A DNA stretch of 64,000 nucleotides, from positions 1 to 64,000 of the forward strand of contig JAIOAQ010000007.1 in assembly GCA_019873735.1 (NCBI GenBank). Reading direction: 5' to 3'. Within the stretch, counting starts at the first letter, position 1, and each line of letters starts with the position of its first letter. Below are positions 1 through 9,119 of this stretch, piece after piece. The notes beneath the pieces were generated by a model. The model was not told the DNA's origin and did no database searches. It saw only the letters and a program-made list of their open reading frames with translations. The position numbers and the translations under genes were made by a program. The DNA comes from Chloroflexota bacterium (GTDB taxonomy: Bacteria; Chloroflexota; Anaerolineae; Anaerolineales; Villigracilaceae).

Positions 1-981
<981 letters not shown>

Positions 982-1198
982 TCATTGTGACAACAGAGTC
1001 ATCCTCTGAATTGGCAAAAACTACCAAACTATAAGTGTATTCCCCCTTTGTCAAATGTGTAGTAATTTATAACATGTAAAAACTCGCGAGTTGTCACTAT
1101 CGGAAATACGACAGAGTCGGCTGAAAAAAAGCCATTTTAACGTGGGGAGGCAGCCTGCACAGAGACGATGCCGGTGTAAAGCGATGGCTTTCTCAAAG

Positions 1199-1320
1199 TC
1201 AAAAAACAACCCTCCCGCAGGTTTTGGCGCAATGTTCAAGCCACAAGACGTCTTCGCGAGTGCTGGCATTGGCTGCCGCCCCTGTTCTAACCTGCGGGAG
1301 GGTTAAGGGTGAGCAATTAC
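1199..1320 (+). repeat. MITE-like intergenic repeat, copy A (core 1210-1302)
   Basis: 93-bp core CCCTCCCGCAGGTTTTGGCGCAATGT...GTTCTAACCTGCGGGAGGG with inverted ends; right end ...GGTGAGCAATTAC. Confidence 0.85.
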
Positions 1321-1328
1321 GCAAAAAG

Positions 1329-1868
1329 TCACTTTGTCAGGCTTTCCAGATATGGACGCGCCAGATACAATGCCGCCAGCGACTTGGCATCGGGCATTTT
1401 GCCGCCGGCGGCCCACGTCAGGGCGTCGGCCAGCGACATGCGTTCAACTTGCAAGAACTCGTCTGCATCGGCAGTGAGCGGGTCTAGGCGTAAATCCTCG
1501 GCCACAAAGACAACCATGTACTCGGTGGAGTAACCGGGCGCCAGATAGAATTGACCGACTTGTTCCAATTTCCCGGCGGCATATCCCGTTTCCTCTCGGA
1601 TCTCGCGCCGGGCGCATTCCAGCGGCGATTCTCCTGGCTCAATAACCCCCGCCGGCAATTCCAGCAAACTCAACCCCGCCGCGTGGCGGTATTGCCGGAC
1701 AAAGATCAGGTTCCCAGCGGGGTCAACCGGCACAATCACGACCGAGCCGTGATGTTCGACGATATCCAGGTTGGTCGTCCGTCCGTCGGGTAGACGTACC
1801 TCATCGCGGCGGATGGTGAAGGCGCGGCCGCGATAGATGATTTCACTGCGAAGGCATTCGAAAGCCAT
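1329..1868 (-). CDS. NUDIX hydrolase (ADP-ribose pyrophosphatase-like)
   Basis: Nudix box GVIEPGESPLECARREIREETGYAAG. Confidence 0.92.
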   Translation of the reverse strand: MAFECLRSEIIYRGRAFTIRRDEVRLPDGRTTNLDIVEHHGSVVIVPVDPAGNLIFVRQYRHAAGLSLLELPAGVIEPGESPLECARREIREETGYAAGKLEQVGQFYLAPGYSTEYMVVFVAEDLRLDPLTADADEFLQVERMSLADALTWAAGGKMPDAKSLAALYLARPYLESLTK

Positions 1869-1887
1869 TGCTGCTCCTCAAAAAACG

Positions 1888-1913
1888 CCAAGCGGAGGGA
1901 CCGCCTCCGCTTG
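1888..1913 (-). terminator. Hairpin terminator upstream of nudix / downstream of LysM gene
   Basis: CCAAGCGGAGG-gacc-CCTCCGCTTGG inverted repeat just past the LysM stop, with an adjacent T-run on the minus strand. Confidence 0.6.
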
Positions 1914-1935
1914 GATCAACTGGACCAAAATGAAC

Positions 1936-2670
1936 TTACGGGATTTGAATCGTCGTGCCGATTTGCAGGGTGCTTCCCAGCGACATGCCGTTGGCCGCTG
2001 CAATCGCAGCCGGATCCACATCGCCATACAGGCAGGCGATGCTGTAAAACGTCTCGCCGCTGGATGTGGTCGTGTAAGTGGCTGGGTGAGGACGCAAGGC
2101 CCGATTCGCCGGGAAGGGATTACCGCTTTGCGGAATTTTCAAGGTCAGGCCGGGCATGTACAGCGTACCGTCGGCCAGATTGTTGATTGTCAACAATTCA
2201 TCTGGGTTGACATTGAAGCGCCGGGCAATACAGTAAGGGAATTCACCCGCCTGTAACGTATAGGTGTATGGCACATTGCCCGGTATGGGTGTGGCGACAA
2301 CCAGTGGTGGCACAGTAGGCTGTGGAGGCGCAATAGTAACCAGCACCGGTAGGGTGGAGGTGGGTACAACCGGGTTTTCCTCTGTGACAACTGTCACGGC
2401 AAGAGCGCCGGGTGTGGGCGTTGAGATTTCATCCACCGCTTGAGTCGCAAATTCTGTCCCTGCAGTTTGCATCATGGAAATGGCCGAGGCGGTGGCCAAA
2501 CTGCCAACCATTACCATCGGGTCCTCTGTTGCAGACATGGGCTCAGGGAAAAGATTCTCAATAATGATTTCAGTGGGGGTTGCTTCGGGGGCCGCCGAGT
2601 AAGGCATGCGGCAGCCAGAGAGCACGATTACGAGCAAGAAAGCAGAGAGACAAAATAACGTGCGTTTCAT
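1936..2670 (-). CDS. LysM-domain lipoprotein
   Basis: MKRTLFCLSAFLLVIVLSGCRMPY lipoprotein signal; two LysM-like segments (YTLQAGEFPYCIARRFNVNPDELLTINNL, TSSGETFYSIACLYGDVDPAAIAAANGM). Start chosen at internal M rather than the 281-aa ORF start. Confidence 0.85.
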   Translation of the reverse strand: MKRTLFCLSAFLLVIVLSGCRMPYSAAPEATPTEIIIENLFPEPMSATEDPMVMVGSLATASAISMMQTAGTEFATQAVDEISTPTPGALAVTVVTEENPVVPTSTLPVLVTIAPPQPTVPPLVVATPIPGNVPYTYTLQAGEFPYCIARRFNVNPDELLTINNLADGTLYMPGLTLKIPQSGNPFPANRALRPHPATYTTTSSGETFYSIACLYGDVDPAAIAAANGMSLGSTLQIGTTIQIP

Positions 2671-2773
2671 GTGAACGAATCTCCTCGATATATTGGACAA
2701 AAAGCCATTTTCTTTTTGATGGTAGCACAACGCCGATAGGGCGTCAAGACACGCGATTTTCCTAATTTTAAGG

Positions 2774-2895
2774 GCAAGCACCTACCCTCCCGCAGGTTTT
2801 GGCGCAATGTCCACCCCAGAAGACGTTTCCATGATTGCCGGCATTGCTTGCCGGACCCGTTCTAACCTGCGGGAGGGTTAAGGGTAGGCAATCGC
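2774..2895 (+). repeat. MITE-like intergenic repeat, copy B (core 2785-2877)
   Basis: Same 93-bp core as copy A; flanks GCAAGCACCTA / TTAAGGGTAGGCAATCGC. Confidence 0.88.
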
Positions 2896-2897
2896 GT

Positions 2898-4865
2898 CTA
2901 GGGGCAATTCAGTTCCGGAGGGACATGCGCCCTGCCATCTGGCACGCGCTGCCATATGGCGCATATTCCTTTGCGCGTTTGTGCCGAGGCGGACAGAGTC
3001 TGGGATGAAATTTGCCGGGCTGTTTCCCAATCGCCTGTGCGGGCGAAGGCTTCGATAAAGGGCAGCCATTCGTAAACATCTCTGGCCTCCAGGCCGAGGT
3101 CAATGGCCGCCTGTCCCAAAGAGGCCACTTCAGACCAATTCCCCGTCTGACGGGCAAACTCGGCCCTGGCGTAGTAATAACACCAGTCATGTTCTGGCTC
3201 CGGCCCGAAAACGGCTCTTTCCGGGACGGCTGGCCTGTTTCCGTTATGGATACGGCTCAAGTCTGAGAGCGGGAGCGCGGTCAGCAAGTCCGGGTGGACG
3301 CGCGGTAAGGTCTCTGGGCCGTCGTAGGCGGGATCCAACACCCGCAGGCAGCCTCTCTCAGGGAAGTAGAGCACGACCAGGTCCGAGGTGGAGCCGTGAA
3401 ACGTCACGGTGCGCAGGCCAATTTTCAGGGGCAGATCTGCCTCCAGGGCAGGCAGATTCGGCCCTCCCAGGCGTACAGCCGAATAAAGCAGCACATAGGG
3501 CAGGTTCCCGCCATCGTAGTCCGGCGCATAGATCCAGTTGACCGGGAAAGTGAAGGTCAGGTCGGTATCGTAATCGAAGTTCGGAAATTCGTGCGTTAAC
3601 AGAGCCGTGCCGGGCTCAAGCGCCGGCATGCGCCAGACCATCTGCCAGTACAAATCGCGTTGGCGTACCCAGTCGCGGCGATAGGCGTTGGCGTGCAGGT
3701 TTTGCTGTCCGACAGCCAGTGCCAGGACAAGGCTCAGCACCAGCCAGCGGCGGCGGCCAAGCGGCAGGAGTTCGAGCAGACCGGCCAGGAGCAGGGAGGA
3801 GCCGAGCATCATCGACAGGAAAAAGCGGTCCCATGAGAAGGTCAGTTTGAGGGGCAGTCCCGCGGCCCAGGAAGGAAGGCGTCCGGCAAAAATGCCCAGT
3901 ATGCCAAAGATGACGGCCCAAAGCGCCCAGCGCCGGTTTTCGCCACCTGACATTTCTGCGCGGCAGAAAACCGTCAGCATGAGCGCGGCAATGGACAGTC
4001 CCCAGATCAGCCAACTGAGCGGCTGGAGAGGCGACTGGGCGAAGATGCGCAGTGTCTGGCTCCAGGCCTGCAGACCGGCAATCAGCAGGGTGCGGCCCAT
4101 GTCGGCGGCAGTTGCCGCGATAAAAGCCGCCGGTTCTGCGCGCAGACCGTCCAAAACGCTGACGCCGTAGGAATTGTACGGGCCGTAGGTGTAATAGTAA
4201 GCCAGCCAGGCGGCATTTCCCAGCCAGAGCAACAGGTAGGGGATGAAATGTCTTAACGTCTGCCCGATGCGCTTTTGCGGCGGCAGGCCTTGTTGCAGGT
4301 ACCAGATTATTCCCAGCCGGAAGATCTCAAAGCCGATGAAATATTCGGTGGTCACGAGGCCCAATGCCCCGCTTAACAGCGCGGCCAGGGTGTTTGGCCA
4401 GAAGGCCTTGCTTTGCAAAGCCCGCGCCGTAAGGCCAAAAGAGAGCAGGTAGAAAATGAGCGGGATAAGTTCCTGATTGGTATGGGTGAAAGCCGACCAT
4501 TGCTGGGTGTAGGCCGGAAAGAGCAGGAACAGCAGACTGAGCGTCAATGCCTGCCGCTTAAGGCCGGGCCAAATGGTTTTAACCATCCACCAGGCAGCCA
4601 GCCCGCTTGCAAAGCGGATGAAAAAACCAAAGACTTGCCAGACGAGCGGATTGGATGGAAGCAGGCTGGTGGTGAGGACGAAGATGGGGCCAAGGAAAGG
4701 GCGAAATGGCCGGAAGGATTCGATGAACTCCATCGGGCCAAGAAAGCGCGCCGTCCAGGCAAACCCCCAGTCATCCCAGTAAAAACCGGTAAAAGCCAGC
4801 AAAGGCGCATATGCCAGGAGGCTGAAAGCCAGGATTACAAAGGGAGGGGATTTGAAACGTGTCAT
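2898..4865 (-). CDS. Polytopic membrane protein, glycosyltransferase-like
   Basis: Many TM segments; MTRFKSPPFVILAFSLLAYAPLLAFTGFYWDDWGFAW start; DD near first luminal loop. Confidence 0.6.
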   Translation of the reverse strand: MTRFKSPPFVILAFSLLAYAPLLAFTGFYWDDWGFAWTARFLGPMEFIESFRPFRPFLGPIFVLTTSLLPSNPLVWQVFGFFIRFASGLAAWWMVKTIWPGLKRQALTLSLLFLLFPAYTQQWSAFTHTNQELIPLIFYLLSFGLTARALQSKAFWPNTLAALLSGALGLVTTEYFIGFEIFRLGIIWYLQQGLPPQKRIGQTLRHFIPYLLLWLGNAAWLAYYYTYGPYNSYGVSVLDGLRAEPAAFIAATAADMGRTLLIAGLQAWSQTLRIFAQSPLQPLSWLIWGLSIAALMLTVFCRAEMSGGENRRWALWAVIFGILGIFAGRLPSWAAGLPLKLTFSWDRFFLSMMLGSSLLLAGLLELLPLGRRRWLVLSLVLALAVGQQNLHANAYRRDWVRQRDLYWQMVWRMPALEPGTALLTHEFPNFDYDTDLTFTFPVNWIYAPDYDGGNLPYVLLYSAVRLGGPNLPALEADLPLKIGLRTVTFHGSTSDLVVLYFPERGCLRVLDPAYDGPETLPRVHPDLLTALPLSDLSRIHNGNRPAVPERAVFGPEPEHDWCYYYARAEFARQTGNWSEVASLGQAAIDLGLEARDVYEWLPFIEAFARTGDWETARQISSQTLSASAQTRKGICAIWQRVPDGRAHVPPELNCP

Positions 4866-5069
4866 AAATGGCAGTAAAATAAGGGGAGGAAAACCCCGTG
4901 CATTTGGTTGCCCCCGGCAAAGCCGGACGAATGAAGTGAGAGACGTCATTATAACAGAGGATGACAAAATCACTTGAATCATAGACATTTGTCATTTGAC
5001 ACCTGCCATCAGATACATTAACTTAAGCGTACAAACCTTGTCTAATTCATTCTGAATAGGAGAAATACC

Positions 5070-5261
5070 ATGGCTCTCAAAATTACAGAAGATTGCATTG
5101 CCTGCGGCGCCTGCCTGCCCGAATGCCCCACCAACTCCATCACAGAAGGCGACATCTACGTCATCAATCCCGATACCTGCGTGGAGTGCGAAGGCTATCA
5201 TGACTCCCCGCAATGCCAGGCTGTTTGCCCGGTGGCCGATACCGCGATCGTCAAGGCCTAG
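5070..5261 (+). CDS. 2[4Fe-4S] ferredoxin
   Basis: CIACGACLPECPTNSI and CVECEGYHDSPQCQAVCP cluster motifs, 63 aa. Confidence 0.95.
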   Translation: MALKITEDCIACGACLPECPTNSITEGDIYVINPDTCVECEGYHDSPQCQAVCPVADTAIVKA

Positions 5262-5267
5262 CGTTTT

Positions 5268-5296
5268 TTGACATATCCTTAAGGGTTCGTTATAAT
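5268..5296 (+). promoter_or_regulatory. Consensus sigma70-type promoter upstream of the FMN riboswitch
   Basis: TTGACA (5268-5273), 17-nt spacer, TATAAT (5291-5296). Confidence 0.88.
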
Positions 5297-5315
5297 CTGT
5301 GACAATCGAATAACA

Positions 5316-5430
5316 ACCTTCGGGGCAGGGTGAAATTCCCGATCGGCGGTATAGCCCGCGAGCGCCTGTTTGGCGCATGACCCGGTGCAACTCCGAGGCC
5401 GACGGTTACAGTCCGGATAGAAGAAGGTGA
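5316..5430 (+). ncRNA. FMN riboswitch (RFN element)
   Basis: CTTCGGGGCAGGGTGAAATTCCCGATCGGCGGTATAGCCCGCGAGCG...GACCCGGTGCAACTCCGAGGCCGACGGTTACAGTCCGGATAGAAGAAGG matches the RFN consensus. Confidence 0.97.
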
Positions 5431-5464
5431 AATGAGACCCGGCAGGGTCTGTTGTTGACGATTT

Positions 5465-5492
5465 GCCCCGAAAACGCGCGCGTTTTCGGGGC
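5465..5492 (+). terminator. Hairpin in riboswitch expression platform
   Basis: GCCCCGAAAACG-CGCG-CGTTTTCGGGGC inverted repeat followed by a short T-rich stretch. Confidence 0.65.
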
Positions 5493-5525
5493 TTTGTCTG
5501 ACAGATTCTGAACATGTCTCTCTCT

Positions 5526-5553
5526 GCCCCGTTTCATCAAACGGGGCTTTTTT
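5526..5553 (+). terminator. Rho-independent terminator of the riboswitch leader
   Basis: GCCCCGTTTCATCAAACGGGGC followed by TTTTTT, just upstream of the permease ATG at 5565. Confidence 0.85.
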
Positions 5554-5564
5554 CGTGGATCAAA

Positions 5565-6374
5565 ATGGACTTGAATCCGTTTCGCAGATTTGCTCTCTCC
5601 TCGCGTCCGCCTGAGCGCCGGCGCAGCCACTGGACGGTGCTGATCTCGTTGGGATTGGCGCTTCTTGCCTGGGAAGGGACTGCGCACCTGGCAGGGCTGC
5701 CCGCTTTTATCCTGCCCGCCCCGGCAGAAGTTGCAGCGCGCTTTGTCAAATCCTTAAGCGACGGCACCTTGCTGCGCCATACGGCTGCTACCCTTTTAGA
5801 AATCGTGCTCGGCTTGCTGGTAGGGACGTTGTTTGCCATCGTTATCGGCTACTTAATTGCCAAGTCGCGCCGCTTTGAGCGCCTGATTGCCCCTTATCTG
5901 GTCGCCACACAGGCCATTCCAATTGTCGCCATTGCCCCGCTGATCGTTATTTGGTTTGGGCCGGGCATGTTTTCTAAAGTATTGATTTGCTCATTGATTG
6001 TCTTTTTCCCTGTGCTGATTAACACGGTAGTTGGCGTGCGGGCTGTGCCGCGTTCACTGCATGACCTGATGCGTTCCCTGCGCGCTACACGCCTGCAGAT
6101 TTTGCGCTACCTGGAAATCCCGGCTGCGCTTCCAATCTTTCTGGGCGGCCTGCGTATTGGAGCAACGCTGGCCGTCATCGGCGCAGTTGTGGGTGAACTC
6201 GTTGGTTCAAAGCAGGGACTGGGCTTTCTGATCAACGCCGCTCGCGGTCAGTATGATACCGCCCTGGTCTTTGTGGCCGTCTTTACACTGATTACGCTGG
6301 CCATCACCCTCTATGGAGTGGTGGCCGTCTTGGAAGCAAAATTCTTGAAATGGCAGGAGACTCCTCACCCATGA
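5565..6374 (+). CDS. ribX: ABC transporter permease, RibX-like (riboflavin importer)
   Basis: SsuC/TauC-type permease with EAA loop (LMRSLRATRLQILRYLEIPAALPIFLGGLRIGATLAVIGAVVGE); immediately downstream of FMN riboswitch. Confidence 0.82.
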   Translation: MDLNPFRRFALSSRPPERRRSHWTVLISLGLALLAWEGTAHLAGLPAFILPAPAEVAARFVKSLSDGTLLRHTAATLLEIVLGLLVGTLFAIVIGYLIAKSRRFERLIAPYLVATQAIPIVAIAPLIVIWFGPGMFSKVLICSLIVFFPVLINTVVGVRAVPRSLHDLMRSLRATRLQILRYLEIPAALPIFLGGLRIGATLAVIGAVVGELVGSKQGLGFLINAARGQYDTALVFVAVFTLITLAITLYGVVAVLEAKFLKWQETPHP

Positions 6375-7342
6375 ATCGAAAATACTTTCTTTTCCTTCTT
6401 TTGCTTGTTTCCATTGTCGTCAGTGCTTGCGGAGTGAAGCCTTCTGGAAACCTGCGTCATATTCGTCTGCCGTTAGGATACATCCCCAATGTCCAGTTTG
6501 CCCCGTTATACGTTGCCGTGGAAAAGGGATACTTCCGCGAAGCCGGCATTGAAGTGGAGTTCGATTATTCGTTTGAGACCGATGCGGTTGCTCTGGTAGG
6601 CGCGGACGAATTGCAGTTTGCCATTGTCTCCGGCGAACAGGTTCTGCTGGCGCGCGCCAAGGGCTTGCCGGTCGTCTATGTTGCTGCCTGGTATCAGCAA
6701 TATCCGGTTTCGGTCGTCGCCAAAGCGGAACAGGGGATTCGCTCTCCCGCCGACCTGCGCGGCAAGACCATCGGCCTGCCCGGTTTGTATGGGGCCAATT
6801 ACATTGCCCTCCGCGCCCTCTTGCACGAGGGCGGGCTGACCGAAGCCGATGTCACCCTCGACTCGATTGGCTACACCCAGGTTGAAGCACTGGCTACCGA
6901 CCGTGACCAGGCAGTTTCTGTTTACACTGCCAACGAACCTGTCCAATTGCGCGCCCAGGGGTACGACCTGACCGAACTGCGCGTTGCCGATTATGTGCAT
7001 TTGGCGTCCAACGGTTTGATCACCAACGAAAAGACGCTCAAAGAGAATCCGCAACTCGTGCGCCGGATGGCAGGCGCCCTGCTAAAGGGCATTCAAGTCA
7101 CTATGGAAAACCCCGACGAAGCCTACCAAATCTGTCATAAATATGTGGATACCCTGGCTCAGGCCGATGCAAACGTCCAAAAACAGGTGCTGGCTACCTC
7201 CATCGAACTCTGGAAAGCCGAACGTTTGGGTTACACCGATGTCGAAGCATGGGAAAACATGCAGACTGTCTTGCTGGACATGGGTCTGTTGAACAAGCCG
7301 CTGGACGTTCAGCAGGCTTTTACGAACGACTTCATCCCCTGA
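6371..7342 (+). CDS. ribY: NMT1/THI5-like substrate-binding lipoprotein, RibY-like
   Basis: Lipobox VSACGVKPSG; LGYIPNVQFAPLYVAVEKGYFREAGIEVEFDYSFETDAVALVGADELQFAIVSGEQVLLARAKGLPVVYVA; 4-bp overlap with the permease. Confidence 0.85.
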   Translation: MNRKYFLFLLLLVSIVVSACGVKPSGNLRHIRLPLGYIPNVQFAPLYVAVEKGYFREAGIEVEFDYSFETDAVALVGADELQFAIVSGEQVLLARAKGLPVVYVAAWYQQYPVSVVAKAEQGIRSPADLRGKTIGLPGLYGANYIALRALLHEGGLTEADVTLDSIGYTQVEALATDRDQAVSVYTANEPVQLRAQGYDLTELRVADYVHLASNGLITNEKTLKENPQLVRRMAGALLKGIQVTMENPDEAYQICHKYVDTLAQADANVQKQVLATSIELWKAERLGYTDVEAWENMQTVLLDMGLLNKPLDVQQAFTNDFIP

Positions 7343-7357
7343 TTTTTGTCCTGACTG

Positions 7358-8113
7358 ATGCCCGCTTCTCCTCCGACCCCAATCCTGCTCGTCGAGACCC
7401 TGAGCGCCGTCTTCTCGGATGAAAACGGCGATCTGCACGCCTTGCAGGATGTCACCTTCTCAATACAGCCGCAGGAATTCGTTTGTCTGCTGGGACCATC
7501 GGGCAGCGGCAAGAGCACCCTTTTGCGTATCCTGGCCGGCTTGCTGCCGCCTACTGCCGGGAAGTTCACTTTTGCAGGCTCCAACCACTTGCGCATTGGG
7601 ATGGTCTTCCAACAGGCCAATCTGATGCCCTGGCGCAATGTGCTGGAAAACATCATGTTGCCGCTTGAACTGCAAGGCGTTCTGCCAGACCAGGCCCGGC
7701 GGCGTGCTCAGGAGATGATCGAACTGGTCAACCTGCAGGGCTTTGAAAACGCCTGGCCGCGTGACCTCTCCGGCGGGATGGCTCAGCGGGTGGCCCTGGC
7801 GCGCGCCCTGGTCCACGACCCGAATCTTCTTTTGCTGGATGAGCCTTTTGGTTCGCTGGATGCCTTGACGCGTGAACGTATGTGGACAGAACTTTCCAGC
7901 ATCTGGCAAAAACGCCGCAAGACCGTGTTGATGGTAACCCACTCTATCAGCGAGGCGCTCTTTTTAGCCGACCGCGTGCTGGTCTTGACGCAGCGCCCCG
8001 GCCATATTTGCCTGGACCTGAAGGTAGACCTGCCCCGTCCGCGCACAGATGACATGCGTTACAGCCCGCATTTTGGCAGACTGGCGAGAAAGTTGAAGGA
8101 TGCGATTGGGTAA
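7358..8113 (+). CDS. ABC transporter ATP-binding protein of the riboflavin importer
   Basis: Walker A GPSGSGKST, signature [15 protein letters not shown], Walker B LLLLDEPFGSLD. Confidence 0.9.
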   Translation: MPASPPTPILLVETLSAVFSDENGDLHALQDVTFSIQPQEFVCLLGPSGSGKSTLLRILAGLLPPTAGKFTFAGSNHLRIGMVFQQANLMPWRNVLENIMLPLELQGVLPDQARRRAQEMIELVNLQGFENAWPRDLSGGMAQRVALARALVHDPNLLLLDEPFGSLDALTRERMWTELSSIWQKRRKTVLMVTHSISEALFLADRVLVLTQRPGHICLDLKVDLPRPRTDDMRYSPHFGRLARKLKDAIG

Positions 8114-8136
8114 TCTTGGGGTGAGAAGCAGATGCG

Positions 8137-8286
8137 CCTTTTACGCAAGGGCGCAAAGATTCTCAGGCAGAATTGTCACTGCCCACCATCCCGCAGGTCT
8201 TGGCACCTGCGGGATGATTTTGAAGACGCCTTTCCCCGACACAGGCGGCCAAACGGCCCGGCCGTCTTTGCGTCGAGATTCTTTGT
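8137..8286. repeat. Intergenic element with CGCAAGGGCGCAAAG-type inverted ends
   Basis: ACGCAAGGGCGCAAAGATTCTCAGG near 8140 and inverted GTCTTTGCGTCGAGATTCTTTG near 8264-8285; contains the palindrome CATCCCGCAGGT-cttggc-ACCTGCGGGATG (8187-8216). Confidence 0.5.
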
Positions 8287-8319
8287 GTGTTAGAATGAAA
8301 TCACAAACGAGGTAGGTTT

Positions 8320-9108
8320 ATGCCCACACAAAGAATGTCTTTTCCCCCTGCTACGCCCTTACGTCCATACCGACGGGCTATCCTGGTCGGGTCGGCGCAC
8401 GGCTTGGGTGCGGCCATGGCGCGCCGCCTGGCGCGAGAAGGTTACTGCCTGGCTTTGCTTGATCGTGATGCTGAAACCCTGGAACGGCTTTGTGCCGAAA
8501 TTAACGCTCAATACGGTGAGCCGCTGGCCCAGCCTTATGTTCATGATGCTACTCACTACGAGGAAGTGCCGGCGCTTTTGCGGCGGATTGTTGCCGATTT
8601 AGGTGGGCTGGATTTGTTCATGTACATTGCCGGGGTGCTTTTGCCCACTACCCCCACCACCTACGAATTTGAAAAAGACTTGAAAATGATGGAAGTCAAT
8701 ACTTTGGGGGCACTGGCCTGGTTCAATGAGGTTGCTCCCCTTTTCCAATCGGCGCGGGGCGGGCAAATTGTTGGCGTCTCCTCGGTAGCCGGAGACCGCG
8801 GCCGGGTGGGTAACCCTGGCTACAACGCCTCCAAGGCGGCTCTCTCCACTTACCTTGAGGCCTTACGTAACCGTCTGACACGCTTTGGCGTGCATGTCTT
8901 GACTGTCAAACCCGGTTTCATGGATACCGAGATGCTCAAACATTCGCCGCGCACGTTTTGGGTGGTTTCTCCTGAAAGAGCAGCCGATGACATCTACAAA
9001 GCCCTGCGCCGCCGTAAGCAAACCATCTACACCCTGGGGCGCTGGGGCTTGGTCATGCTGATCATCCGCCACATTCCCTCTTTTATCTTCCGGCGGCTTT
9101 CCTTTTAG
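8320..9108 (+). CDS. Short-chain dehydrogenase, DprE2-like
   Basis: Rossmann SDR with SSVAG and YNASK motifs; C-terminus LVMLIIRHIPSFIFRRLSF resembles recalled DprE2 C-terminus; paired with a DprE1-like gene. Confidence 0.78.
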   Translation: MPTQRMSFPPATPLRPYRRAILVGSAHGLGAAMARRLAREGYCLALLDRDAETLERLCAEINAQYGEPLAQPYVHDATHYEEVPALLRRIVADLGGLDLFMYIAGVLLPTTPTTYEFEKDLKMMEVNTLGALAWFNEVAPLFQSARGGQIVGVSSVAGDRGRVGNPGYNASKAALSTYLEALRNRLTRFGVHVLTVKPGFMDTEMLKHSPRTFWVVSPERAADDIYKALRRRKQTIYTLGRWGLVMLIIRHIPSFIFRRLSF

Positions 9109-9119
9109 GCTCAAAAAAA

